Below, piece after piece: positions 6,704 through 14,398 of a stretch of DNA of 25,577 nucleotides; the first letter of the stretch is position 1, and each line of letters opens with the position of its first letter. The notes beneath the pieces are model-generated. The model saw only the letters and a program-made list of their open reading frames with translations, was not told where the DNA came from and did no database searches. The stretch spans positions 1 to 25,577 of IMG/VR virus record IMGVR_UViG_3300028364_000131. One strand, written 5' to 3'. This stretch comes from a virus. The position numbers were made by a program, and so were the translations under genes.

Positions 6704-6713
6704 TATATTTATA
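6704..6713 (+). promoter_or_regulatory. Candidate late promoter TATATTTATA
   Basis: TATATTTATA lies 18 nt before the ATG at 6732 and serves the pair of genes with capsid-targeting-like N-termini. Confidence 0.58.
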
Positions 6714-6731
6714 CATATATAACTAGAAATT

Positions 6732-6923
6732 ATGATAAAATTAAAAGGATTAATTAAAGAATCTTCTTTACCGAATCCAAAAGATGATACAGATGCCGAA
6801 GAGTATGTATTTGATTTCCAACAATTTGTAGCCGATAAACTTCCTAAACTTAATGGTTGGGTACTAGATTATAATAATATGTCTGGAGCGTTCGAATGGG
6901 AAACCCCGGGACAAATGAATTAG
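6732..6923 (+). CDS. Putative internal virion protein, 5' part (frameshifted); T4-type capsid-targeting N-terminus
   Basis: This 63-residue frame starts MIKLKGLIKESSL and stops at TAG 6921-6923. The first residues resemble the T4 capsid-targeting peptide (MKTYQEFIAE type) with a prohead-protease site of the form (L/I)-x-E after residue 10. The rest (VFDFQQFVADKLPKLNGWVLDYNNMSGAFEWE) continues naturally into the overlapping frame at 6896 if one base is restored at AAACCCCGGG (6901-6910). The intact protein would be about 125 residues. It could be an internal protein packaged in the head; its function is unknown. Confidence 0.65.
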   Translation: MIKLKGLIKESSLPNPKDDTDAEEYVFDFQQFVADKLPKLNGWVLDYNNMSGAFEWETPGQMN

Positions 6924-7108
6924 TAGTATATGCGACCCCAATGTGGGAAAGTGAACCATTCCTACCAGTCAATATCATCAATGATGACGGTGATGACGTG
7001 TATGATAAAAAGTATAAGTTCATACCTACATACGATAAAAACAAAGATTTTCAGACATATAAGAAAATGATGATTCCAATTCTTAAAATGGCAGATAAAC
7101 TAAAATAA
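6896..7108 (+). CDS. 3' part of the frameshifted gene starting at 6732
   Basis: This frame gives 70 residues if begun at the ATG at 6896, but that codon lies inside the upstream frame and has no ribosome site of its own. The sequence 'PGTNELVVYATPMWESEPFLPVNI' followed by an acidic turn and 'YKKMMIPILKMADKLK' reads as the second half of the protein begun at 6732. The frame differs by one base, as expected if the CCCC run at 6903-6906 were CCCCC or the AAA were AAAA. It could instead be made by a -1 ribosomal shift, though no canonical slippery heptamer is in frame there. Confidence 0.6.
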   Translation: MGNPGTNELVVYATPMWESEPFLPVNIINDDGDDVYDKKYKFIPTYDKNKDFQTYKKMMIPILKMADKLK

Positions 7109-7110
7109 AT

Positions 7111-7593
7111 ATGATAAAGTTAAAAAGTTTAATTATCGAGGAAACCGGTAGACCCGCAGAGGATTTTGCAAAGGATATAAAGAAAATACTGTTAAAATAT
7201 TTTCCGAATTCATACTATAATGTAGAATATAGTAGTAACTTATCGGAAAGTATTTGGATTAGATTTGCGATTGGCCGGAAATCCGACTGGAGTAACGGTA
7301 TCATCCAAAATGCTCCCGTAGAATATTCCGCTATAATATTCGGAATAAAGAATAAAATGACTACCGATAAAATGAGTCTAGAATCAAGTAGTGGCGCTGA
7401 TATAACAATAAAAGCACCAAAGGATTCATATTTAGCGTTTGGAAGAGTTAGAATACCAACTAGAAAAACGGTAGGTGGTGAAGATAGGATATTAAAAGCA
7501 ATTGAAAAAGTAGTATCTACATTACAAAAGGAGGCAAAATCCAACATAGATAATATGGATGATAGACATAAATGGGTTAAAAAATACTTATAA
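7111..7593 (+). CDS. Putative internal virion protein with capsid-targeting-like N-terminus
   Basis: This 160-residue protein starts MIKLKSLIIEETGRPAEDF, nearly the same first ten residues as the protein at 6732. The (L/I)-x-E pattern at residues 8-10 fits T4-type prohead protease sites. The body is mixed alpha/beta: 'DIKKILLKYFPNSYYNVEYSS', a 'YSAIIFGIKNK' strand, 'SYLAFGRVRIPTRKTVGGEDRILKAIEKVV', then a basic helical end. No catalytic motif is recognised. It starts 2 nt after the previous gene's stop and shares its late-type promoter, so the two are probably co-expressed. A head-internal or ejected role is inferred only from the N-terminus. Confidence 0.65.
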   Translation: MIKLKSLIIEETGRPAEDFAKDIKKILLKYFPNSYYNVEYSSNLSESIWIRFAIGRKSDWSNGIIQNAPVEYSAIIFGIKNKMTTDKMSLESSSGADITIKAPKDSYLAFGRVRIPTRKTVGGEDRILKAIEKVVSTLQKEAKSNIDNMDDRHKWVKKYL

Positions 7594-7604
7594 TATTTTA
7601 AAGC

Positions 7605-7654
7605 ACTAAGATGCTACCTTAGTACCAAGGCCAAAATCAAAAATTAGCTCTTGG
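7605..7654 (+). other. Possible structured 3' RNA (two small hairpins before a terminator)
   Basis: ACTAAG (7605-7610) can pair with CTTAGT (7618-7623) around a 7-nt loop. CCAAG (7625-7629) can pair with CTTGG (7650-7654) around an A-rich 20-nt loop. Both lie right before the terminator at 7657. This may be a stable 3' end or a small RNA; no known riboswitch class is recognised. Confidence 0.35.
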
Positions 7655-7656
7655 AT

Positions 7657-7685
7657 AAAAGATACCCGAAACGGTATCTTTTTTT
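7657..7685 (+). terminator. Rho-independent terminator
   Basis: AAAAGATACC (7657-7666) and GGTATCTTTT (7673-7682) pair around CGAAAC, and the T run continues to 7685. It closes the 6732-7593 transcription unit. Confidence 0.9.
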
Positions 7686-7693
7686 GTTTCCCA

Positions 7694-7705
7694 TATACTT
7701 ATATA
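7694..7705 (+). promoter_or_regulatory. Variant late promoter TATACTTATATA
   Basis: This differs by one base from TATATTTATATA and lies just after the terminator at 7685. It gives a leader of about 100 nt before the ATG at 7808, much longer than for the other late-type promoters. Confidence 0.4.
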
Positions 7706-7807
7706 TACAAACCTTGTGATTATGATTTTAGTGTACTAGATACATTAGAGTTGGATTAATATCCCAACGAATAAAATCTTAAATAACAAACAAAAAAATA
7801 AGGAAAA

Positions 7808-8614
7808 ATGCAAACACGTATTAAATCGTGGAATACTACATCCACACAAAGCAGACCATCTGTTTATATTACAAAACAGAAACAACGAATCAAACAACAT
7901 GATGGAATCGTTTATCTAAAGGATAACGATGAATTTGAGCTTGAAATCTTCAACCCAACCACATTGAACCAGCTTGCTAAAATCAAGATTAACGGCAACT
8001 ACATAAAAGGTAGTGGTATCATCATTAAACCCGGCCAAAGGATTTTCTTGGAACGGTATTTGGATTCTAACGATAAATTTATTTTCAACACATATGATGT
8101 GGGAACTTCTAAAGAAGTAGATTCCGCGATTAAATTCAACGGTGATGTAGAAATAGAGTTTTATAAGGAAAAGATACAACAACAATTATTATTGGATAAC
8201 ACGAATTGGACACAAATCCCACCATTTTATCCAGCCAATACGTACCCATCTACGGGTAATCGAATTTTCGGTACAACTACTAACGGTATCACGTATTATA
8301 ACAATACAACTGATAATTCTCAAACTATAGGTAATTCAAATGAAGTATGCACGGATTCATTAAGTTTTCAACCAACTTCAATGAAACAGGAGACTGGTAC
8401 GGTAGGTAAAGGTTCAAAATCAGAACAGAAATTCACAACAGCCGATATGGATTTTCATATTTTTTCAACCACTAACATCCATTGGAAGATACTACCTGAA
8501 TCAAAACAAGTATATACATCGGATACTATGAAAAAAGTATATTGTACGGAGTGTGGTACTCGGATTAAAAAATCAAGTTACAAGTTCTGTCCAAATTGTG
8601 GGAACAAATTGTAA
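7808..8614 (+). CDS. Beta-rich protein with C-terminal zinc ribbon, probable virion component
   Basis: This 268-residue protein has an N-terminal beta-rich domain (residues about 18-125) with 'VYLKDNDEFELEIFNPTTLNQLAKIKING' and 'GIIIKPGQRIFLERYLDSNDKFIFNTYDV'. A Thr/Asn-rich linker follows. The C-terminus has a treble-clef or zinc-ribbon pair of CxxC knuckles: C246/C249 and C261/C264 (YCTECGTR, then FCPNCGNK). Proteins with this 'feLei.Np....lAki.inG....g.G...kPGqrvfLER' domain are known to me from marine phages and large viruses as likely structural proteins, without a proven role. A weak AAGGA Shine-Dalgarno site precedes the ATG. The placement between late units supports a virion or assembly function. 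Confidence 0.7.
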   Translation: MQTRIKSWNTTSTQSRPSVYITKQKQRIKQHDGIVYLKDNDEFELEIFNPTTLNQLAKIKINGNYIKGSGIIIKPGQRIFLERYLDSNDKFIFNTYDVGTSKEVDSAIKFNGDVEIEFYKEKIQQQLLLDNTNWTQIPPFYPANTYPSTGNRIFGTTTNGITYYNNTTDNSQTIGNSNEVCTDSLSFQPTSMKQETGTVGKGSKSEQKFTTADMDFHIFSTTNIHWKILPESKQVYTSDTMKKVYCTECGTRIKKSSYKFCPNCGNKL

Positions 8615-8619
8615 AATTA

Positions 8620-8630
8620 TATATTTATAT
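8620..8630 (+). promoter_or_regulatory. Candidate late promoter TATATTTATAT (hub genes)
   Basis: TATATTTATAT lies 23 nt before the ATG at 8654. Confidence 0.62.
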
Positions 8631-8653
8631 TTAAACCACTAAAGTTATAACAA

Positions 8654-9421
8654 ATGAGTAAACATGAATACCCAGTAGAAATTGTATCACTACCATCAAA
8701 GGGTAAACAATATCCAGATGAAAACCCGTTATCAAAGGGTACGATAGAGTTAAAATATATGACCGCGAGGGAAGAGGATATTTTGGCTTCACAAAATTTG
8801 ATAAAACGGGGAGTAGTTCTCGATAAACTATTTGAAGCAGTTGTTGTCCAAGATGGTGTTGATGTCGATCATATTTTCGTTGGTGATAAAAACGCAATTT
8901 TACTCGCAACACGTGTATTGGGATATGGCCCCAATTATGATGTAGAAGTTACGGATCCGTTCACGGGTGAACTTCAAAAAGTTACCATTGATTTATCAAA
9001 AATCCAAATCAAGGAAGCAGATGATTCAAGATTGAACCCGGAGAACGTATATGAGTTCACGTTACCAAATTCTAAAACTCCCATCAAATTTAAATTATTG
9101 ACCCACAAAGATGAAGTCGATATAAACGGTGAGATACAGGCATTACAGCGATTACAAAAAGATAAGAACGGTAGTTCTTATGCAATTAGTACAAGATTAA
9201 GACATATGATCATTGAAGTCGATGGTAATACTGACAGGGCGTTTATCAATAAGTGGGTAACGAATCAACTTATTTCAATTGATGGTAGGGAACTACGTAA
9301 GTACGTGCGGGAATTGAGTCCAGATGTAGATTTGAAATTTGATTTTACATCCGATATAACAGGTGAGACGGAGGCACTTGATATCCCATTTGGGGCAGGG
9401 TTTTTTTACCCTTCCAGTTAA
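8654..9421 (+). CDS. gp26: Baseplate hub protein (T4 gp26-like, T4_baseplate family)
   Basis: This 255-residue protein opens 'VEIVSLPSKGKQYPDENPLSKGTIELKYMTAREEDIL', the signature of the T4 baseplate hub subunit family (gp26; Pfam T4_baseplate). The conserved 'NLIKRGVVLDKLFEAVV', 'GDKNAILLATRVLGYG' and 'PFTGE' segments follow. It is somewhat longer than T4 gp26 (208). It ends 'IPFGAGFFYPSS' right after a TTTTTTT run (9402-9408). In the +1 frame the sequence continues without a break into a gp51-like protein, so a fused product by frameshift, or by loss of one T, is possible. It acts in the cytoplasm in hub assembly. Confidence 0.85.
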   Translation: MSKHEYPVEIVSLPSKGKQYPDENPLSKGTIELKYMTAREEDILASQNLIKRGVVLDKLFEAVVVQDGVDVDHIFVGDKNAILLATRVLGYGPNYDVEVTDPFTGELQKVTIDLSKIQIKEADDSRLNPENVYEFTLPNSKTPIKFKLLTHKDEVDINGEIQALQRLQKDKNGSSYAISTRLRHMIIEVDGNTDRAFINKWVTNQLISIDGRELRKYVRELSPDVDLKFDFTSDITGETEALDIPFGAGFFYPSS

Positions 9422-9626
9422 TTATAGTATTCAGTTACATACTCAACTTTGGGAAATGGCTGAATACGGAAATGCATTTACTTGGAAAGAAGTATATACA
9501 ATGCCCATTCACTGGAGAAAGTTTTATTTCAAGAAACTTTTGGATGCAAAAGAAGAAGAAAAAAAACGAATGGATAAGGTAAATGGTAATGGTGGTCGAC
9601 CACCTAATGTAAGAGTACGGAAATAA
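9363..9626 (+). CDS. gp51: Baseplate hub assembly protein (T4 gp51-like), overlapping gp26 in the +1 frame
   Basis: The frame has 'LHTQLWEMAEYGNAFTWKEVYTMPIHWRKFYFKKLLDAKEEEKKRM', the pattern of T4 gp51, which catalyses hub assembly (YGxxxFTWxEVYxMPxxxRxFYxxxL). The frame as listed opens at a GTG (9363) buried in gp26, and its first 14 residues (MRRRHLISHLG...) do not look like the family. The family-like part starts at about 9409. Likely alternatives are a +1 shift at TTTTTTT joining gp26 'GAGFF' to 'TLPVNYSIQ', or initiation at ATG 9457 giving 56 residues. The stop codon lies in the loop of the following terminator. Confidence 0.72.
   Translation: MRRRHLISHLGQGFFTLPVNYSIQLHTQLWEMAEYGNAFTWKEVYTMPIHWRKFYFKKLLDAKEEEKKRMDKVNGNGGRPPNVRVRK
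9402..9408 (+). other. TTTTTTT run: candidate +1 frameshift site between gp26 and gp51
   Basis: Seven T's follow GGG in the gp26 frame (GGG TTT TTT TAC). Phe-tRNA can move forward one base on the run with unchanged pairing, giving ACC CTT CCA and the gp51 frame. A six-T run would fuse the two genes directly. Confidence 0.5.
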
Positions 9627-9640
9627 TTCCGTACTTTTTT
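9611..9640 (+). terminator. Rho-independent terminator overlapping the gp51 stop codon
   Basis: AGTACGGAA (9614-9622) and TTCCGTACT (9627-9635) form a 9-bp stem with a 4-nt loop, followed by T's to 9640. The TAA stop at 9624-9626 lies in the loop. Confidence 0.88.
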
Positions 9641-9648
9641 CGTTATGT

Positions 9649-9659
9649 TATATTTATAT
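9649..9659 (+). promoter_or_regulatory. Candidate late promoter TATATTTATAT (tape-measure operon)
   Basis: TATATTTATAT lies 31 nt before the ATG at 9691, directly after a terminator. It is the only late-type promoter seen for the 7.7-kb run of genes to 17416. Confidence 0.65.
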
Positions 9660-9690
9660 GTATAGTTGAACATAATACACATAATATACA

Positions 9691-9897
9691 ATGAAAAATA
9701 AAAAACAAGTTAACGAAATAACCGGAGCTAGTAAATTCGTTGAAAAATTTTTCGATGGTATAGTCCAAAACACGTCCCGCCGATTTATTGAAAGAGCTGC
9801 ATCTAAGGGTGTCGATACGGAAATAATAAATAAGATGAGGGATATCGAAAAAAGCAATCAAGAACTTAAAAATATTATTAGTAAGTATTCTAAATAA
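9691..9897 (+). CDS. Small helical protein ahead of tape measure
   Basis: This 68-residue, mostly helical protein begins MKNKKQVNEITGASKFVEKFFDGIVQN. It has basic and acidic helices and 'KMRDIEKSNQELKNIISKYSK' at the end. No family is recognised with certainty. Its TAA stop overlaps the ATG of the tape-measure gene (ATAATGG), so the two are translationally coupled. Small proteins at this position often chaperone the tape measure, but that is inference from position only. Confidence 0.7.
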   Translation: MKNKKQVNEITGASKFVEKFFDGIVQNTSRRFIERAASKGVDTEIINKMRDIEKSNQELKNIISKYSK

Positions 9898-12326
9898 TGG
9901 CATTAGAACATGATAGAATAAGATTATTAAAGATAATCGAAGATTATCAAACGAGGATCCTTGATTTGGAGGTTGCTCAAACAAATAGTGTCAAGGAACG
10001 TAACGATAATCAAGCTGAAAGAAAAAAACTACAGAAGTCGATTACTTCCGAGGCCCGAAAACTTTTATCGGTAAACAAACAGATTACCGATATGACTAAA
10101 TCTTACCTCGGCCATCAAATAGAGTTAGAAGATAGAATAAAGAATATATCGGATTCCCAACAATTTATACGGAATATAGAAAAACAGAGAATAGACAATT
10201 ATAATACAATAGATACCAAATTAACTGGAAATCTAGAGAAGTTCAACCATCTCGCGGATTTGAATATCCAAATGGCAGGATTATCCAGTGATGATATAAG
10301 TAAGATGCAACTATTGAATATCGAGTATATTGAGATAGAAGCATCACTTGATAGGAGGGGTAAGGGGTTGTCCGCACAACTTGAAATATTACAAGAACAA
10401 AATACGGTTGCAAGACAGTATGCTAGTTTAAGTCAGACACAAAAGGATGTAATGGAAGGCCAACGTCAAGTCCTTGACGGCATCAAGAAAACCATCATCG
10501 GTACAATCGAAACCGCCGCTACTTTATATGGTAACGTACAGGGTGCGTTCGGTGGAATAGTGACACTTGCAGGAATGTTGGAACACAATATTTCGGATGT
10601 AAATAAAACTTTCGGGTATACATTACTGGATATGAACTCGGCCGCCAAATCCGCAGGATTCCTAAATTTATTCTTCGAAGATGCCGCGGGTACGGCACGT
10701 GAACTTGCAAACCAGTTCGGATCAGTAGAGGGTGCATCTTTCAAGACTCAAATGAACGTTGGGTTAATATCATCTACAATGGGTATATCGAATATGGAAG
10801 CTGCATCCCTAGTCAGTAGTTTTGCAAGGATGAACGGCGGATCCGCTGATATTGCGACCGATATGATACAGACTACGAAAGAGTTTGCAAAACAGAACAA
10901 TGTTATTCCGGCCGATGTACTTTCAGATCTGGCAGGATCGGCCGCGGAATTCGCTAAATATGCTAATGATGGTGGTAAGAACCTGATAAAGGCTGCAGTG
11001 GGTGCAAGACAGCTGGGTGTATCCTTGGGTACAGTAACAGGAATTGCTGATAACCTATTGGATTTTGAATCATCTATAACAAGTGAGCTCGAACTAGGTG
11101 CAATGTTGGGTAGGAGTATAAACTTTAACAAGGCGAGACAATTAGCATATGATGGGGAAATCGAAAAGGCCGCACAGGAAACATTAAGACAACTCGGTGG
11201 TATAAATTCATTCAATCAGATGGATGTATTCGCGAAACAGGAATCTGCTAAAGCAATCGGAGTTTCGGTTGATGAACTACAAAAAATGTTGAATAACCAA
11301 GATAAGGTTGTAACACAGGGAGAACTGATACAGGAAAGGTTTTCTGCAATAGGTTCTACGATCGATGCTGGATTGAACAAATATCTTGGTGCATCATTAA
11401 AAGGACTAGGTGGTATGATAACCGCTAGTGCCCAAGTTGGTGGAAATTTTGCTCAAATGGGATTTTCGTTAAAGGGAATCGGTAAAAAAATAGCATCCCT
11501 ATTACCTAGTATGGGTGGGTTAAGTAAAAAAGTAGGTGGATTTCTAGGTGGAGGTGCAAGTACGGTATCGGAACAGGCAAAACCGACAACATCTAGTCTA
11601 CCGGGAAAGGGTATAATGGATGGAATGTCCAAAATTAATATGGGTGAAGTACTTAAAGGTGCAGCCGCAATGGTAATAGTATCGGCCGCAGTTTTCGTTT
11701 TCGGCAAGGCCGTGCAGGAATTTATGAAAGTAAGTTGGGAATCGGTAGGAATGGCGGTGGTGTCAATGTTAGCATTGGTAGGTGCAGTTGCATTACTAGG
11801 GGTAATAATGAGTAGTGGTGTCGGTACGGTTGCTATACTTCAAGGTGCAGCCGCGATGATTATTGTGGCGGGGGCTATGTATATTTTGGGCACGGCAATC
11901 CAAGAAATGGCGATAGGTTTCTCCGCGATGGGTAAAATATCCGATGTAATCGGCGGATTGATAGGAATGATAGGTGGTATAGGATTAATATCCGCCGCGT
12001 TCATGGGTCTGGCAGGATCTCTAATGTTCTTGGGTACAGCTGGATTGGTTGCATTACCTGGATTACTGGCTATGAGTACCATAGGAAGTGGATTGGGTGT
12101 TGTCGGTGATGTTATTGGCATTGGTAAATCGAGTGAGAATAAGGGAGGTGTATCGGATGGTTCACTTTCAGATTATCAAACACAGATGTTACAAAAAATG
12201 GATCAATTGATACGCGCTACCAGTAGTAACAGGGATGTTTATATCGATAGGGAAAAGGTTACGAACATAGTGATGAAAACAAGTGAACGTAAAACCGAAA
12301 ATGTATTCGGATTGGGGGTAGCATAA
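9897..12326 (+). CDS. Tail length tape-measure protein
   Basis: This 809-residue protein sets tail length and is held inside the tube until ejection. Residues 1-200 are long charged helices (coiled coil). Residues about 230-480 form the tape-measure core, with 'FGSVEGASFKTQMNVGLISSTMGISNMEAASLVSSFARM' and 'ELELGAMLGRSINFNKARQLAYDGEIEKAAQETLRQLGG'. Residues about 582-745 hold several long hydrophobic, Gly/Ala-rich segments that could insert into the host membrane. The C-terminus ends in 'DVYIDREKVTNIVMKTSERK', a short segment common at tape-measure ends. Taking the usual 0.15 nm per residue of helix, the tail would be near 120 nm. The start overlaps the previous stop, and the next gene follows after 5 nt. 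Confidence 0.88.
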   Translation: MALEHDRIRLLKIIEDYQTRILDLEVAQTNSVKERNDNQAERKKLQKSITSEARKLLSVNKQITDMTKSYLGHQIELEDRIKNISDSQQFIRNIEKQRIDNYNTIDTKLTGNLEKFNHLADLNIQMAGLSSDDISKMQLLNIEYIEIEASLDRRGKGLSAQLEILQEQNTVARQYASLSQTQKDVMEGQRQVLDGIKKTIIGTIETAATLYGNVQGAFGGIVTLAGMLEHNISDVNKTFGYTLLDMNSAAKSAGFLNLFFEDAAGTARELANQFGSVEGASFKTQMNVGLISSTMGISNMEAASLVSSFARMNGGSADIATDMIQTTKEFAKQNNVIPADVLSDLAGSAAEFAKYANDGGKNLIKAAVGARQLGVSLGTVTGIADNLLDFESSITSELELGAMLGRSINFNKARQLAYDGEIEKAAQETLRQLGGINSFNQMDVFAKQESAKAIGVSVDELQKMLNNQDKVVTQGELIQERFSAIGSTIDAGLNKYLGASLKGLGGMITASAQVGGNFAQMGFSLKGIGKKIASLLPSMGGLSKKVGGFLGGGASTVSEQAKPTTSSLPGKGIMDGMSKINMGEVLKGAAAMVIVSAAVFVFGKAVQEFMKVSWESVGMAVVSMLALVGAVALLGVIMSSGVGTVAILQGAAAMIIVAGAMYILGTAIQEMAIGFSAMGKISDVIGGLIGMIGGIGLISAAFMGLAGSLMFLGTAGLVALPGLLAMSTIGSGLGVVGDVIGIGKSSENKGGVSDGSLSDYQTQMLQKMDQLIRATSSNRDVYIDREKVTNIVMKTSERKTENVFGLGVA

Positions 12327-12331
12327 AGAGT

Positions 12332-14101
12332 ATGGCAAGTTTAATAGATTTATTTAAGGGTTCACCATTTGATGTGGTAAAGACAGATACGGAGACGTTC
12401 CTTGAACAGGAAACTACTGGATTACGTGTAGATTCACTCGTGGAGATAAACAATCCTATCTTCTACGGTAGTGATGCTATTCGTATCGCGACCAAGTCAA
12501 CACCCACGTTGAATACTATGAAGGCAGCCACAACGGGTGAACTTGCAAGTGGTGGGTTACTTGGAAGGGGGTTGGGTATACTATCAGGTGGAAAAATTAA
12601 TTCCCTGGATCAGGCTAGGGAGACAGTGAACGGACTACTAGGGATACCACGACCACTGATACCGACTCGTGTCGCCGAACAAGTCCGAACAGGTATTCCC
12701 GTGAATCAGGTAATTGATAAAAATGGAACGGAATTCGGTAAGTTCCTTCAACAGACAGGTGGTGGTTCGTTCGAGAATATTACTAGAAACGCAATAGGAC
12801 AGGGTATTAGTCTATTAAAAAATAAGGCCACCCGATTATTATTGGGAACTCCAGGGGAAATAGGAATTGTGGTTGCAAATGAAAATGCACCTGAATTCGT
12901 AGGTACTAAAACGGGGGTAACATACACCGAGGCCCAAAATGAATTCGATTACCGCGGGGAGACTAATCCAGATGATTTAGCAAACGATACAATGGCTAAA
13001 TTCAAGAGTAATCCGGATCTACGTAAGTTTTCACCTATATACGGAACACGATCAGGTGAATCAAAATATAGTTCGTTCGGTAACGGAACGTATAGTAGAA
13101 CTGCATCGAGTGAAGATGGATTCCCAATACTAGCAAATTCATTGGAGGCAAAACGTGGACTTACAAATACGCGTGATACAATCAATTCAACGGGTATAAA
13201 CGATAACTATACCACAAAACAGCAAGAAGATTTAGATTTGATCCCATTCTGGATAAGTAAGATAGGTGAATCAAAGCGAACCCACTTTAGAACACTTATA
13301 ACGGGCCTATCCGAAACAGTATCACCATCTTGGAATTCAAGTAAATTCTTTGGTAATCCATTTTCATTCCACACATACGGTGGAGTGGAGAGGAGCGTAA
13401 CTTTTAATTTATTCATATACTGTATGAATATAGATGAACTTGGAAAGAACTGGGAAAAAATAAATAAATTAACACAATATACATATCCAAGTGTAAGTCA
13501 AATTAAGGGATACGTGAACCCACCGATAATACAATTCAGAATAGGTGATATATATAATAACAAGATAGGTATTATAGAATCAATATCCTATACATTTCCA
13601 GATAACGGAACGTGGGAAATAGATGAAGATGGGTATAAATTACCAAAATTTATAGATGCGAGTATCAGTATTAAGTTTATTGAACAGATCGGTGATGAGG
13701 TTGCGTTATACAACTACGGCCGTTCAGCGGAAGCCCAACAGGCAATGAACGATTATAATAATGAATCACCCACAATTGATTTGGAAGGGGTGACCGTAGT
13801 TGGAAATTCATCAAATAGAAAAATTGATTCAAAGGGAATAAAAGTTCCCGATCCAGTAGAAATAAAGGCACCCGTTCTTAACATAAGAACAGGTGCGAAG
13901 GAAATATTACCGGTTGAATCGGCTAATGATATACCCATACAGACAGGTCAACCAAAGAAGTTACAAACAATAGAAGAACTGAACGAAGTATTCAATAGAC
14001 CCACTAATCCAGTTGGTCGATTGTATAGACGTAAGGATAGTGATATAAAACGAGAACTGAAATTCTTAGCAAGGGGGCAACGAAATACAGGATTATCATA
14101 A
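12332..14101 (+). CDS. Baseplate/tail-tube initiator-like structural protein
   Basis: This 589-residue protein has a C-terminal domain at about residues 305-452: 'LIPFWISKIGESKRTHFRTLITGLSETVSPSW', then 'VERSVTFNLFIYCMNIDELGKNWEKINKLTQYTYPS', 'PPIIQFRIGDIYNNKIGIIESISYTFPDNGTWEI'. This pattern (FRA/T..t..sE.y.PsW...; ERs.sF.f.iy......ely.Ki..L...tyP; G.y...P.i..rIGdi..n..g.i.svs....d...WEi) is that of tube-initiator and tail-cap proteins related to T4 gp54/gp48. The first 300 residues are low-complexity and variable, and residues 455-589 form a disordered-looking tail. It stands between tape measure and hub genes with 1-5 nt spacing. The exact T4 equivalent is unsure. Confidence 0.65.
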   Translation: MASLIDLFKGSPFDVVKTDTETFLEQETTGLRVDSLVEINNPIFYGSDAIRIATKSTPTLNTMKAATTGELASGGLLGRGLGILSGGKINSLDQARETVNGLLGIPRPLIPTRVAEQVRTGIPVNQVIDKNGTEFGKFLQQTGGGSFENITRNAIGQGISLLKNKATRLLLGTPGEIGIVVANENAPEFVGTKTGVTYTEAQNEFDYRGETNPDDLANDTMAKFKSNPDLRKFSPIYGTRSGESKYSSFGNGTYSRTASSEDGFPILANSLEAKRGLTNTRDTINSTGINDNYTTKQQEDLDLIPFWISKIGESKRTHFRTLITGLSETVSPSWNSSKFFGNPFSFHTYGGVERSVTFNLFIYCMNIDELGKNWEKINKLTQYTYPSVSQIKGYVNPPIIQFRIGDIYNNKIGIIESISYTFPDNGTWEIDEDGYKLPKFIDASISIKFIEQIGDEVALYNYGRSAEAQQAMNDYNNESPTIDLEGVTVVGNSSNRKIDSKGIKVPDPVEIKAPVLNIRTGAKEILPVESANDIPIQTGQPKKLQTIEELNEVFNRPTNPVGRLYRRKDSDIKRELKFLARGQRNTGLS

Positions 14102-14102
14102 T

Positions 14103-14393
14103 ATGGCATCAAGATATCAAAATAGTAAAACCAAAAAATTAGATGGTGGCCGAGTAGTCTACCGTACCCAGGTATATCCGAATATCCCATTAAAGGATTC
14201 GGATATCTATGCAGTTTCACAGACAGGGGATCGGTTGGATACCCTTGCAAATCAATTCTATAATGATTCAACGTTGTGGTGGATAATCGCCACCGCTAAC
14301 AATATACATGATGCTCCGTTTTCAATTCCCGATGGTACTATACTCCGCATACCTAAAGATTATTTGGAAATTCTTCGTCAATTTAATAAATAA
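14103..14393 (+). CDS. gp53: LysM-domain baseplate wedge protein (T4 gp53-like)
   Basis: This 96-residue protein has 'TQVYPNIPLKDSDIYAVSQTGDRLDTLANQFYNDSTLWWIIATANNIHD', then 'FSIPDGTILRIPKDYLEIL'. This is a LysM-like fold (GDRLDtLA.qfY.d..lWWiIA.aN, then iP.Gt.lriP), as in T4 gp53 and LysM tail proteins, which bind in the baseplate wedge or clamp the tape measure. T4 gp53 is 196 residues, so this is a compact form with little besides the LysM unit. It begins 1 nt after the previous stop and is 5 nt from the next gene, so it is part of the late operon. Confidence 0.8.
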   Translation: MASRYQNSKTKKLDGGRVVYRTQVYPNIPLKDSDIYAVSQTGDRLDTLANQFYNDSTLWWIIATANNIHDAPFSIPDGTILRIPKDYLEILRQFNK

Positions 14394-14398
14394 CAGTT

